In this document: one piece after another, positions 38,781 through 47,222 of the stretch | How positions within the stretch are numbered: the stretch's first letter is position 1 | How the letters are laid out: every line of letters starts with the position of its first letter | Source: Chryseobacterium sp. JAH | GTDB lineage: Bacteria > Bacteroidota > Bacteroidia > Flavobacteriales > Weeksellaceae | Direction of reading: 5' to 3' | DNA length: 64,000 nucleotides | Assembly (NCBI RefSeq): GCF_001507335.1 | Contig: NZ_LMAH01000002.1 | Coordinates: 62,001 to 126,000 of the forward strand | Position numbers and translations under genes: made by a program | Notes under the pieces: generated by a model | Seen by the model: the letters and a program-made list of their open reading frames with translations, nothing else | Databases searched by the model: none | Told to the model about the DNA's origin: nothing

Positions 38781-38887
38781 GACCTGTCTGATTTCTGATT
38801 CCGCCCTTTAAGGGCTCACGGACATCAATTTTTTCTTTAACTCCATGGGCTTCACCCATGGCTATTGACAGGTCGCCCTTTAAGGGC
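38781..38887. repeat. REP composite element in the pyrB-carA gap
   Basis: Nested palindromes: GCCCTTTAAGGGC twice (38803-38815 and 38875-38887), a central CCATGGGCTTCACCCATGG (38843-38861), and outer GACCTGTC (38781-38788) paired with GACAGGTC (38867-38874). Same building plan as the REP clusters next to the transposase genes. It lies inside the pyr operon transcript and could affect RNA stability between pyrB and carA. Confidence 0.8.
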
Positions 38888-38991
38888 TTTCTTTGGCATT
38901 ATTTCTTTTTGTAGAAATTTCTTAGCAATTTAAAATTGAATCTTAAGAAATCTCAAAAGCAGTCACACTTGGCTCTTTAACTTTTACCTTT

Positions 38992-39882
38992 TTACTTAAA
39001 AGAAAAACCTTTCTCTTCCAAAGCATTTTTCAAAATCGCCATTCTTGCGAAAACACCATTCTGCATTTGTTTAAAAATTCTTGAGCGTTCACATTCTACC
39101 AAGTCAGTATCGATTTCTACTCCTCTGTTGATGGGTGCCGGATGCATAATGATCGCTTCCTTTTTCATTGTTTTTTCTCTTGCTTTCGTCAAACCATATT
39201 TTTTATGATATTCCGAAGCTGAAAAACTCATTTTTGAATCATGTCTCTCGTGCTGGATTCTCAATAACATCAAAACATCTACATCGTGAATCATCTCATC
39301 TACTGAAAGATACGTGCCGTTAATTAAAGCTCCTTCATCAAACCATTGTTCAGGTCCTGAGAAATACACTTTAGCGCCTAATCTTCTTAAAGCTTCTGCA
39401 TTGGAATTGGCAACACGGCTGTGTTTAACATCACCAACGATTCCTATTTTTAAACCTTCAAAAGTTCCGAATTCCTGATAGATCGTCAGTAAATCGAGCA
39501 TACATTGTGAAGGATGATTTCCAGTTCCGTCGCCTCCGTTGATCACCGGAATGTTGATATTTTTCAATTCATCAAAATAACGGTCTTTTTTATCTCTGAT
39601 CACGACAAGATTTACGCCGATACTTTCAATCGTTTTTACGGTATCATATAAACTCTCACCTTTGTTGACAGAACTGTTGGAAGCATCAAACGGAACGACC
39701 TGTAAACCCAGTTTTCTTTCGGCAACATCGAAGCTTGTTTTCGTTCTTGTACTGTCTTCAAAAAACAGATTTGAACAGAACACTTCGCCCTCAATTTTGG
39801 CAGTTTTTCCGTTGGCAAAAGCTAAAGCTTCCGTCAGTATCTTATTGATTTTCTCTGTACTTAGTTCGGTAATCGTAAACAT
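38992..39882 (-). CDS. pyrB: Aspartate carbamoyltransferase catalytic subunit
   Basis: 296 residues, slightly short of the usual 305-310. Carbamoyl-phosphate site [11 protein letters not shown]; the KGES loop (NKGESLYDT); [31 protein letters not shown] near the C-terminus. It joins carbamoyl phosphate and L-aspartate, the first committed step of pyrimidine synthesis. No pyrI regulatory chain is encoded next to it. First structural gene of pyrB-carA-carB; a leader with attenuator lies directly upstream. Confidence 0.97.
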   Translation of the reverse strand: MFTITELSTEKINKILTEALAFANGKTAKIEGEVFCSNLFFEDSTRTKTSFDVAERKLGLQVVPFDASNSSVNKGESLYDTVKTIESIGVNLVVIRDKKDRYFDELKNINIPVINGGDGTGNHPSQCMLDLLTIYQEFGTFEGLKIGIVGDVKHSRVANSNAEALRRLGAKVYFSGPEQWFDEGALINGTYLSVDEMIHDVDVLMLLRIQHERHDSKMSFSASEYHKKYGLTKAREKTMKKEAIIMHPAPINRGVEIDTDLVECERSRIFKQMQNGVFARMAILKNALEEKGFSFK

Positions 39883-39902
39883 AAAATCTAATTTTTGAAC
39901 AT

Positions 39903-39930
39903 AAAAAAAGCGAAGAAAATATCTTCGCTT
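39903..39930 (-). terminator. Candidate attenuator hairpin before pyrB
   Basis: Perfect 9-bp stem AAGCGAAGA/TCTTCGCTT (39922-39930 with 39908-39916), 5-nt loop, followed on the minus strand by U-run to 39903. It ends 20 nt before the pyrB start. The opposite strand has no T-run after the hairpin, so it works only toward pyrB. No minus-strand gene lies closer upstream than argH, 1.3 kb away, so it is not a normal gene-end terminator. Confidence 0.8.
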
Positions 39931-40000
39931 AAAATAAATAAATATCGTAAAGGGCGTCTACGCCCGGTAATTCTAATGATATAAATACTGTGTTATTCAT
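39929..40000 (-). CDS. Candidate pyrB leader peptide, 23 codons
   Basis: ATG at 40000 opens a 23-codon ORF ([20 protein letters not shown] plus YLF) ending with TAA at 39931-39929, which overlaps the first bases of the attenuator stem. A ribosome finishing this ORF would cover the hairpin's left arm. Within it, GGGCG-TAGA-CGCCC (39965-39952) forms a hairpin, followed by a U-rich stretch (39951-39930). The start codon is only 7 nt from the -7 box, so the mRNA would be leaderless or nearly so. Confidence 0.6.
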   Translation of the reverse strand: MNNTVFISLELPGVDALYDIYLF

Positions 40001-40006
40001 TAGGTG

Positions 40007-40037
40007 CAAAGATATAACATTAAGGTAACATGACAAA
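40007..40037 (-). promoter_or_regulatory. pyrB operon promoter
   Basis: On the minus strand TTTG (40037-40034), 19 bp, then TATCTTTG (40014-40007): a full match to the Bacteroidota consensus TTTG-N17/23-TAnnTTTG. Transcription would start near 40000-40004 and run through the leader ORF and attenuator into pyrB. Confidence 0.75.
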
Positions 40038-40096
40038 GCAAAAATTGTAAAAAAATTAAAAAACTTCAATCGCTGGTTATTCTCATTTATTCTTAA

Positions 40097-40104
40097 TATT
40101 TTTG
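40097..40104 (+). promoter_or_regulatory. Candidate -7 box for the Lrp/AsnC gene
   Basis: TATTTTTG, matching TAnnTTTG, 20 bp before the ATG at 40125. No -33 TTG at good spacing. Confidence 0.35.
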
Positions 40105-40124
40105 TTAGAATTCAAATACAGTTT

Positions 40125-40586
40125 ATGGACGCAAAAGACAGGATGATTCTCAGTATAATTCAGGAAGACTCTACTTTCTCGGTGAAAGAAATTTCAGAGA
40201 AAATAGGTTTAACCTTTACCCCAACCTACGAACGCATCAAACAGTTGGAAAAACAGGGGATTATTGAGAAATATGTCGGTCTTCTGAACCGTGAAAAACT
40301 CGGTTTAAATATTGTTGTTTACTGCAATGTCCGTCTTAAAGAACAGTCAAAAAAAGTTCTGGAAACTTTCGAGAAAAACATAATGCAACACGATGAAGTT
40401 CAGGAGATCATCAGCCTTTCCGGTGAATATGATTATATGCTGAAAATTATTGCAAAAGATATTAATTCTTATAACGAATTTACCGTCAATGTCATTTCAA
40501 ATATTCCAAGTATCGGGCAATATCACAGTTCTATTGTGCTTCATGAGGTGAAGAAGTCGACTAAGTTTAAGATTGATTTGGGTTAA
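40125..40586 (+). CDS. Lrp/AsnC-family transcriptional regulator
   Basis: 153 residues: N-terminal winged-helix (about 1-60, DAKDRMILSIIQEDSTFSVKEISEKIGLTFTPTYERIKQLE) and C-terminal RAM/AsnC ligand-binding domain (about 65-145, with SGEYDYMLKIIAKDINSYNEF). Such regulators usually bind amino acids and act as octamers on amino-acid genes. It is divergent from pyrB and lies between the pyrimidine and arginine operons, so either could be a target; this is inference only. Confidence 0.93.
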   Translation: MDAKDRMILSIIQEDSTFSVKEISEKIGLTFTPTYERIKQLEKQGIIEKYVGLLNREKLGLNIVVYCNVRLKEQSKKVLETFEKNIMQHDEVQEIISLSGEYDYMLKIIAKDINSYNEFTVNVISNIPSIGQYHSSIVLHEVKKSTKFKIDLG

Positions 40587-40646
40587 TTTTTTATTTAAAT
40601 CAAAACATTTAGCTTAATAATTAAAAAATACTATATCCCGCTTATA

Positions 40647-41164
40647 ATGAAACATATATTATTAATACTAGGAATAATAATATCAAACTCATTCTTTTCG
40701 CAAAATACTTCCGAAGTTGTTGATGTAGGTAATAATGAAAGGTTTGAAAATAACGAAGATAAAGACGCACAAAATTACATCGCAGGATATCTTACTGATT
40801 TTTTTGATAAAACTTACGAAAAGCCTAACGGACTCTATCTTGTTATCGAACAAAGAAATCCCAGCAACAGAAATACTCTCGAAATTGAAAATGTTCCTTT
40901 TCTTACTTCAACTGATATAAAAATATAATTTTAAATAAAAATGGCGATAAATTCCCAACTGTTGTATTTTAATTTAATGAAACAGGAAGTAGAAAATTAA
41001 AGAAAACTACATCTAAGAACTCTGGAAATGGAATCGCTATAATTGTTGACAAAAAAATAATTACCATGCCAATGATTGTTGCTGAGATATCAGATGGTAA
41101 GCTAGAATACAACAGTATTTTGCCTTATAACGAAACTGAATTAATAGTTAATAAATTAAAATAA
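40647..41164 (+). pseudogene. Degraded secreted protein gene (frameshift and internal stop)
   Basis: The first 93 codons are open (signal peptide MKHILLILGIIISNSFFSQ, then an acidic part) and stop at 40928. From 40931 the reading continues in another frame (LNKNGDKFPTVVF), meets one in-frame TAA at 40970-40972, and goes on as FNETGSRKLKK...SGNGIAIIVDKKIITMPMIVAEISDGKLEYN to a stop at 41164. The last part looks like the periplasmic substrate domain found in SecD-like proteins. So one frameshift and one nonsense codon break a gene of about 170 codons. Confidence 0.6.
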
Positions 41165-41197
41165 TTTTCTTTAAATTGACATTTTTTTTAATCTAAA

Positions 41198-42502
41198 TTA
41201 TCCTAATAATTTATTTTTTAGTTTATTAAACTGATATTCTATTTTATCTAAACAAAGATTTCCGATACTTCCCTGATGGGTATGATTTAAATTTTTAATT
41301 TCAAAATCAAAGTCATTATTTTCAATCTCCTGCCCTACTTTTATATACGCATCACGGAATGAGCTTCCGTTTTTCACCTCTTCATTGATTTTCTCTACAC
41401 TGAAAAGATATTGATACTTTTCATCTTCCAAAATCCCATCCTTCACCTGAATATTGGGCAATGTATAAGTCAAAATTTCAAGACATTCTTTCAAAGAATC
41501 TATTGCAGGGAAAAGAATTTCCTTTGTCAGTTGCATATCTCGGTGATAACCCGACGGAAGATTATTCGTCAATAATATAAATTCATTCGGCAACGACTGA
41601 ATTCGGTTGCAGCGCGCACGAACCAACTCAAAAATATCCGGATTTTTCTTGTGTGGCATAATGCTGCTTCCCGTTGTAAATTCCTTAGGAAAACTTATAA
41701 AATCAAAGTTCTGACTTAAATACAGGCAAACATCATAGGCAAATTTCCCCAACGTTCCTGCCAATGTTGCCATTGCCATCGACAACATTTTCTCTGATTT
41801 TCCACGTGTCATTTGAGCATATACCGAATTATAATTCATCGATTGAAAACCTAAATTATACGTTGTACTCTCACGGTCAATCGGGAAAGATGAGCCATAA
41901 CCTGCCGCCGATCCTAATGGATTTTTATTAATGATGTTTTTAACCGAGAACAACATTTCTACATCGTCTAACAATGCTTCCGCATACGCTCCGAACCATA
42001 ACCCAAAAGATGAGGGCATTGCGATCTGTAAATGCGTATATCCGGGAAGCAAAACATTTTTATGCTGATCTGCTAGTTTAATCAATATTTGAAAGAATTC
42101 ATCCGTTAAAGCTGTGATCTCACGGATTTCATCCAATAAATACAGTTTTATATCCAATAAAACCTGATCATTTCTAGAGCGGGCGGTGTGAATTTTCTTT
42201 CCGGTATCGCCTAATTTTTCAATTAAAATAGATTCAATCTGCGAATGAATATCTTCCGCTGTTTTATCAATTTCAAAAGTTCCGTTTTCGATATCTTTCA
42301 AAATTTCTTCCAAAACAGACAACATCTGCGCTGATTCTTCATTGGAAATGATTCCAACTTCTGCTAGCATTTTGCAGTGCGCCACCGAACCTTTAACATC
42401 GTATTTTGCTAAGCGTTCATCAAAGTCAAGATCTTTCCCGACTGTAAATTTATTGACTAATATGTTGGTGGCATTATCGTCTTTTTGCCATATTTTTTTC
42501 AT
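41198..42502 (-). CDS. argH: Argininosuccinate lyase
   Basis: 434 residues, a bit shorter than the common 460. Family signature GSSIMPHKKNPD with the catalytic Ser, HTARSRNDQV and TGKKIHTARSRN near residue 100, and LPSGYHRDMQ. Cleaves argininosuccinate to arginine and fumarate, the last step. Last gene of the arginine operon. No terminator hairpin was found between its stop and the pseudogene on the other strand. Confidence 0.96.
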   Translation of the reverse strand: MKKIWQKDDNATNILVNKFTVGKDLDFDERLAKYDVKGSVAHCKMLAEVGIISNEESAQMLSVLEEILKDIENGTFEIDKTAEDIHSQIESILIEKLGDTGKKIHTARSRNDQVLLDIKLYLLDEIREITALTDEFFQILIKLADQHKNVLLPGYTHLQIAMPSSFGLWFGAYAEALLDDVEMLFSVKNIINKNPLGSAAGYGSSFPIDRESTTYNLGFQSMNYNSVYAQMTRGKSEKMLSMAMATLAGTLGKFAYDVCLYLSQNFDFISFPKEFTTGSSIMPHKKNPDIFELVRARCNRIQSLPNEFILLTNNLPSGYHRDMQLTKEILFPAIDSLKECLEILTYTLPNIQVKDGILEDEKYQYLFSVEKINEEVKNGSSFRDAYIKVGQEIENNDFDFEIKNLNHTHQGSIGNLCLDKIEYQFNKLKNKLLG

Positions 42503-42565
42503 AATTTTTTCTTTAAAACATTAGTTTTTCTTTTGTCTTGAAATCGAAGATTCGACGTAGTCAAA

Positions 42566-42747
42566 CAAAAGAAACAAAAGTTCAAGACTGGAAACTTCCA
42601 CTAAAAAATATTTTTATTCTCTAAAAATCCCAAAACTCGTGCGAATTGATTATTGGTTCTTCAGTTCAATACTTGTGTCGCACTCAAACAGTGGGATTTT
42701 CTTAACGTTCATAAAATTATTTACTAACGCTCCAATTTCCTAAGTCG
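42566..42747. repeat. Dispersed intergenic repeat, copy A (argE-argH gap)
   Basis: About 180 bp that aligns in blocks with 46988-47171: CAAAAGAAACAAAAGTTCAA, AACTCG-GCG, CACTCAAACA-TGG, TTTT-TTAACG and a final TTTCCTAaGTCG. Blocks keep order and spacing. It holds no ORF and lies between two arginine genes. Confidence 0.75.
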
Positions 42748-42786
42748 ATTATTTACAAACTAAATCTTTATTATCCCTTATCCAAC

Positions 42787-43869
42787 CTATAAAACCTTTT
42801 CTAGAATCTTAATATAAATCTCAATTCCTTCTTCTATTTCCTTTATATATATGTATTCATCTGCGGTGTGAGAGCGTGTGCTGTCGCCAGGACCGAGCTT
42901 CACCGATGTACACGGAATAATTGCCTGATCGGATGATGTTGGTGAACCGTAAGTTGTTCTCCCGATTTCCAAACCTGCCTTAACAAATGGATGATCCTTT
43001 TCGATTTTTGAGGAATTTAGCCTGAAAGATCTTGCAGTCAACTTTGATTTCATCTGTGATTGAATAATATCGAAGGCTTCCTGATTAGAATACTCATCAG
43101 TAACTCGCACATCTAATGTGAATTGACACGATTCAGGAACGACGTTATGCTGAACTCCCGCATGAATTCCCGATAAAGTCACTTTAACTTCACCCAAATA
43201 ATCCGAAACTTTTGGAAATTTGAAATTTAAAACCTGCTGTACATCTGCCATGCATTTTTCAATCGAGTTATCATTATTCGGATGAGCGGCGTGAGAAGGA
43301 GTTCCTTTCATTTCACCATCAATCACCAACAATCCTTTTTCCGCAATCGCCAGATTCATCTGCGTTGGTTCTCCTACGATGGCAAGTTCGATATTCGGAA
43401 GCTGCGGAAATAAAGCTTCAATTCCGTCAAATCCTGAAATCTCCTCCTCAGCTGTCAAAGCAATCACTAAATTATATTTTAAATCTTCTTTATCGAAAAA
43501 ATGTAGAAAAACCTGAGCCATAGAAACCAGAGAAGCACCGGCATCATTGCTTCCCAATCCAAACAGTTTTCCATCTTTTTCAACCGCTAAAAAAGGATCT
43601 AAAGTGTACGCTTTATTTGGTTTTACCGTATCGTGATGGGTATTCAGCAAAATTGACGGCTTGAAAACGTCGAAATTTTTATTCACCGCCCAGATGTTGT
43701 TTTTAAAACGTTTTGTAGGAATTTTGTTCTCTTTAAAAAAGTTTTCAATCTCCACAGAAGTATTATATTCATCTTTGCTGAATGAAGGAATTTCAATCAG
43801 TTTTTTCAGTAAATCCACTGCATTATTCAGTAATTCTTCTTTACTATAAACAGATTTCAGTTCCTGCAT
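42787..43869 (-). CDS. argE: M20-family N-acyl-ornithine/citrulline deacylase (ArgE-type)
   Basis: 360 residues, metallopeptidase family M20: LLNTHHDTVKP (metal His and Asp), GLGSNDAGASL, TAEEEISGFDG (catalytic Glu pair), VGEPTQ and a late GDSTRSHTADEYI His. In Bacteroidota, where carbamoylation uses the N-acylated ornithine, this enzyme is expected to remove the acyl group from N-acyl-citrulline rather than ornithine. The acyl group (acetyl or succinyl) is open, see ArgF'. Overlaps argB by 26 bp. Confidence 0.9.
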   Translation of the reverse strand: MQELKSVYSKEELLNNAVDLLKKLIEIPSFSKDEYNTSVEIENFFKENKIPTKRFKNNIWAVNKNFDVFKPSILLNTHHDTVKPNKAYTLDPFLAVEKDGKLFGLGSNDAGASLVSMAQVFLHFFDKEDLKYNLVIALTAEEEISGFDGIEALFPQLPNIELAIVGEPTQMNLAIAEKGLLVIDGEMKGTPSHAAHPNNDNSIEKCMADVQQVLNFKFPKVSDYLGEVKVTLSGIHAGVQHNVVPESCQFTLDVRVTDEYSNQEAFDIIQSQMKSKLTARSFRLNSSKIEKDHPFVKAGLEIGRTTYGSPTSSDQAIIPCTSVKLGPGDSTRSHTADEYIYIKEIEEGIEIYIKILEKVL

Positions 43870-44638
43870 GATGGTTTTCTATATGATTTTTCAATTCGGT
43901 TTCTTTAATTAAGAATACTTTATTTACATTATTTTTTACGGCTCCAAGAGCGTTTTCCAGTTTCGGTAAAATTCCTTTATGAAGTCTTCCTTCATTTTTT
44001 AAAACAGAAAATTCTCCTTCCGAAATATTTTTGATGACAGATTCAGGATTTTCTACATCTTCCAAAACCCCTGATTTATCAAAGCAATACAATAATTCAA
44101 CATCATATTTGGAAGATAAAGCCTGAGCAATCACCGAAGCAATCGTATCTGCATTGGTATTGAAAAGATTACCTTTTTTATCGTGAGTGATGGCTGAAAA
44201 TACCGGAACGAGTTTAAGCTTAATCAATTTCGAGATTAATTTTCTGTTCACGCTTTTCTTCTCAATATCACCTACAAATCCAAAATCTATTTCTGCATGA
44301 TCTCTTTTTTTGGCTTTAATTAAATTGGCATCAGCCCCTGAAAATCCTATTGCTTTGCATTTTTTCTGCTGAAGTTTTGCCACAATATTTTTATTGATAC
44401 CTCCCGCATATACCATCGCCACAATATCCAAGGTATCTTTATCCGTGATTCTTCGTCCGTTGATCATTTTCTGTTCAACACCAAGTTTATCAGCCAATGT
44501 TGTTGCTAATTTTCCGCCACCGTGAACTAAAATTTTTCGTTCTTTAATTTCAGAAAACTGATCAAGAAACTCGTTCAATAATTCCTCATCATCGATTAAT
44601 GCTCCGCCGATTTTTATAATGTATAATTTTTCTTTCAT
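43844..44638 (-). CDS. argB: Acetylglutamate kinase-family enzyme
   Basis: 264 residues, amino-acid kinase fold: KIGGALIDDE at the N-terminus, VHGGGKLATTLADKLG, GFSGADANLI, and SAITHDKKGNLFNTNADTIAS. Phosphorylates the gamma-carboxylate of N-acyl-glutamate, second step of arginine synthesis. Length and motifs are normal. Its 3' end overlaps argE. Confidence 0.95.
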   Translation of the reverse strand: MKEKLYIIKIGGALIDDEELLNEFLDQFSEIKERKILVHGGGKLATTLADKLGVEQKMINGRRITDKDTLDIVAMVYAGGINKNIVAKLQQKKCKAIGFSGADANLIKAKKRDHAEIDFGFVGDIEKKSVNRKLISKLIKLKLVPVFSAITHDKKGNLFNTNADTIASVIAQALSSKYDVELLYCFDKSGVLEDVENPESVIKNISEGEFSVLKNEGRLHKGILPKLENALGAVKNNVNKVFLIKETELKNHIENHHAGTEICL

Positions 44639-44742
44639 TTTATCATTGATAGGATTCTATCCTATCCTTTATTAAATCGTTCTTTTGGAAATCTGATTGA
44701 ACTCAATTCACTGAGGTGAATTTAAACCTAACGGGTTTTATT

Positions 44743-45702
44743 TTACTTAGAGTTCAATCCATCTAAAATTTCAGAGAAGACAGCCTGAGCCGAGAAAATT
44801 CGGTTTTTCGCCTGTTGGTAAATGATAGAATTTTCACCATCCATTACTTCGTCGCTCAATTCTACATTTCGACGAACCGGAAGACAGTGCATTACTTTCC
44901 CCTGATTGGTACTGGCTAATTTTTCATTCGTCAGCATCCAGTTTTCTTTCACTTCGGGCATTGTTGCGTAATCATCAAAAGACGACCAGTTTTTTACATA
45001 AATAAAATCTGCATTTTTCAACGCTACATCCTGATTATGAATCACCTCTATATCTTTCGTAAAGTTTTTATCTAAATCATAGCCTTCAGGATTGGCAATC
45101 ACCAATTCAACATCCATTTCCTGCATCCATTCAGCGAAAGAATTTCCTACCGCATGAGCAATCGGCTTGATGTGAGGAGCCCAAGTCAGCACCACTTTTG
45201 GTTTATGCTCTTCTTTCCAGTTTTCGGTAATCGTAATACAATCCGCCAAGCTTTGCAAAGGGTGACGTGTAGCAGATTCCAGAGAAATTACCGGAACTTT
45301 CGCATGTTGCTCGAATTGGCTTAAAATACTTTCGTTAACATCATCTTCCTTGCTTTTCATCCCTGCAAAACAACGAACTGCAATGATATCACAATATTGA
45401 TTTAATACTTCAATGGCATCTTTAATATGTTCAACAGTGTCACCGTTCATGACAGCTCCATCTGCAAATTCCAGATTCCAGGCTTCCTGAGCTGCATTTA
45501 ATGTCAGAATATTTAAACCTAAATTTTGCGCAGCAATCTGACTGCTTAAACGCGTTCGCAAACTTGAATTTAAAAATACAAGTCCTATTGTTTTACCTTT
45601 TCCTTTAGAGGGTTCCAAAAGAGGATTTTCTTTAATTTGTAAAGCTTTTTTTATGATTTCCTGTAAGTTTTTAACATCACTTACAGAGGTGAATTTTTTC
45701 AT
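44743..45702 (-). CDS. N-acylornithine carbamoyltransferase (ArgF' type)
   Basis: 319 residues of the acetyl-/succinylornithine transcarbamylase branch, not the usual OTCase: carbamoyl-phosphate loop NSSLRTRLSSQ (the OTCase STRT motif changed), GDTVEHIKDA, ATRHPLQSLAD and HCLPVRRN. By my recollection, residue 90 decides the substrate: Pro in the Bacteroides fragilis succinylornithine enzyme, Glu at the matching position in the Xanthomonas acetylornithine enzyme. Here it is Val90, so the acyl group cannot be named. The product is N-acyl-citrulline. Confidence 0.93.
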   Translation of the reverse strand: MKKFTSVSDVKNLQEIIKKALQIKENPLLEPSKGKGKTIGLVFLNSSLRTRLSSQIAAQNLGLNILTLNAAQEAWNLEFADGAVMNGDTVEHIKDAIEVLNQYCDIIAVRCFAGMKSKEDDVNESILSQFEQHAKVPVISLESATRHPLQSLADCITITENWKEEHKPKVVLTWAPHIKPIAHAVGNSFAEWMQEMDVELVIANPEGYDLDKNFTKDIEVIHNQDVALKNADFIYVKNWSSFDDYATMPEVKENWMLTNEKLASTNQGKVMHCLPVRRNVELSDEVMDGENSIIYQQAKNRIFSAQAVFSEILDGLNSK

Positions 45703-45761
45703 TTGAGAATTTTTATTTTTTCAATGGACAAATGGAATATCCATTTCATTTTGAATTGATT

Positions 45762-46901
45762 TTAAAGATTTTCTAAAACAGTTTTCAGAGCACCAATGAA
45801 TAGATCGGTTTCTTCTTTTTTGATGTTAAGCGCTGGAAGTACCCTTAATACAGCCTTATCATTGGAGTTTCCTGTGAAAATATGATGATTGTACAATAGG
45901 CTGTTTCTCACTTCTGAGCAATCCCTGTCGAGTTCAATTCCAATCATCAGGCCTTTCCTACGGATCGTTTTAATATGTGGAAAATCTTTCAATTCATTTT
46001 CAATATATTCGCCCATTTCCTGAGCATTCTTGATGAGATTCTCATCTTTCATTACGTCTAACACCGCGATCGCAGCAACACAAGCTAGGTGATTCCCTCC
46101 AAAAGTCGTTCCCAGCAAACCGTTGCTTGCCTGAAATTTTGGATGGATTAATACGCCACCAATCGGGAAGCCATTTCCCATTCCTTTTGCTGTGGTAATG
46201 ATATCGGCTTCTATTCCAAATTCCTGATGTGCAAAGAAATATCCACTTCTTCCGTATCCTGACTGAACTTCATCTAAAATCAAAACCGCATTGTATTTTT
46301 CACACAGTTCTTTAATTTTAGTTAAAAATTCAGCCGTTGGAATCATAATTCCGCCAACTCCCTGAATTCCTTCAATGATTACAGATGAAATTTCACTTCC
46401 CTGATTTTCAAAAACGGCTTCAAGCTGTTCGATATTATTCCAGTCAGATTTGATAAATCTTTCATCATAGTTTACTGGAGCAACAATTTTAGGATTGTCG
46501 GTCACGGAAACTGCCGCCGAAGTTCTGCCATGAAATGAACCTGAGAAATACAGTACTTTGCTTTTTCCATTGTGAAAAGAAGCTAGTTTTAAAGCATTTT
46601 CATTTGCTTCAGCACCTGAATTACATAAAAATAAGTTGTAATCTTCCAAGCCTGAAAGTTTTCCTAATTTATCAGCTAACTCCGTTTGTAATTCATTCTG
46701 AACCGAGTTTGAATAAAAAGATATTTTATCTAATTGGTTTTTTAATTGAGTTTGATAATGCGGATGGTTGTGCCCAATGGAAATTACCGCGTGACCTCCG
46801 TAAAAATCAAGATATTTTTCTCCTTTATCGTCCCAGAGAAATGATCCCTGAGCTTTTACCGGATTAATGTTGAATAATGGATATACGTTGAATAAATGCA
46901 T
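45762..46901 (-). CDS. argD: Acetylornithine aminotransferase-family enzyme
   Basis: 379 residues, class III PLP aminotransferase: YLDFYGGHAVISIGHNHP, GTTFGGNHLACVAA, DEVQSGYGRSG and the PLP lysine in TTAKGMGNGFPIGG. Converts N-acylglutamate semialdehyde to N-acylornithine with glutamate as donor. About 20 residues shorter than E. coli ArgD. 59 bp before the transcarbamylase gene. Confidence 0.94.
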   Translation of the reverse strand: MHLFNVYPLFNINPVKAQGSFLWDDKGEKYLDFYGGHAVISIGHNHPHYQTQLKNQLDKISFYSNSVQNELQTELADKLGKLSGLEDYNLFLCNSGAEANENALKLASFHNGKSKVLYFSGSFHGRTSAAVSVTDNPKIVAPVNYDERFIKSDWNNIEQLEAVFENQGSEISSVIIEGIQGVGGIMIPTAEFLTKIKELCEKYNAVLILDEVQSGYGRSGYFFAHQEFGIEADIITTAKGMGNGFPIGGVLIHPKFQASNGLLGTTFGGNHLACVAAIAVLDVMKDENLIKNAQEMGEYIENELKDFPHIKTIRRKGLMIGIELDRDCSEVRNSLLYNHHIFTGNSNDKAVLRVLPALNIKKEETDLFIGALKTVLENL

Positions 46902-47222
46902 GTCTAGTTATAAATGATAATTGATGTTTGATGAATGATTTACAAATTCATCCTTAAAATTCTTTTAATTTATCTTTTACCTTGAAGCAAAAGAAACAAA
47001 AGTTCAAGACTTGGAAAATTCTGCTAAAATTTTAAATAATTTCCTGAAATTTCTAAACTCGGGCGGAAGGCAAAACCTGTTTCTCAAAGATGTTTTTGAC
47101 CGCCACTCAAACAATGGAAATTTTTTAACGGAATTCTTTAAAATTTCTTAACACCTCCGTTTCCTAGGTCGGTTTTTGATTCGAGGTGCAAAAATTCACA
47201 ATTGACTTATTGACCATTGACA
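46902..47222. other. argC-argD gap, 321 bp
   Basis: No ORF. It carries repeat copy B (46988-47171), plus short AT-rich text (AAATGATAATTGATG) that resembles the 54216-54245 stretch. No terminator and no promoter box was seen, so the operon likely reads through. Confidence 0.6.
46988..47171. repeat. Dispersed intergenic repeat, copy B (argC-argD gap)
   Basis: Homologous to 42566-42747 in ordered blocks: CAAAAGAAACAAAAGTTCAA, AACTCGGGCG, CACTCAAACAATGG, TTTTTTAACG and TTTCCTAGGTCG. Same orientation as copy A. Confidence 0.75.

Noticed and set aside
38740..38859. 40-residue N-terminal extension of CarA
   Set aside because: It is coded by REP sequence and does not match the family; the ATG at 38739 begins directly at the normal N-terminus.
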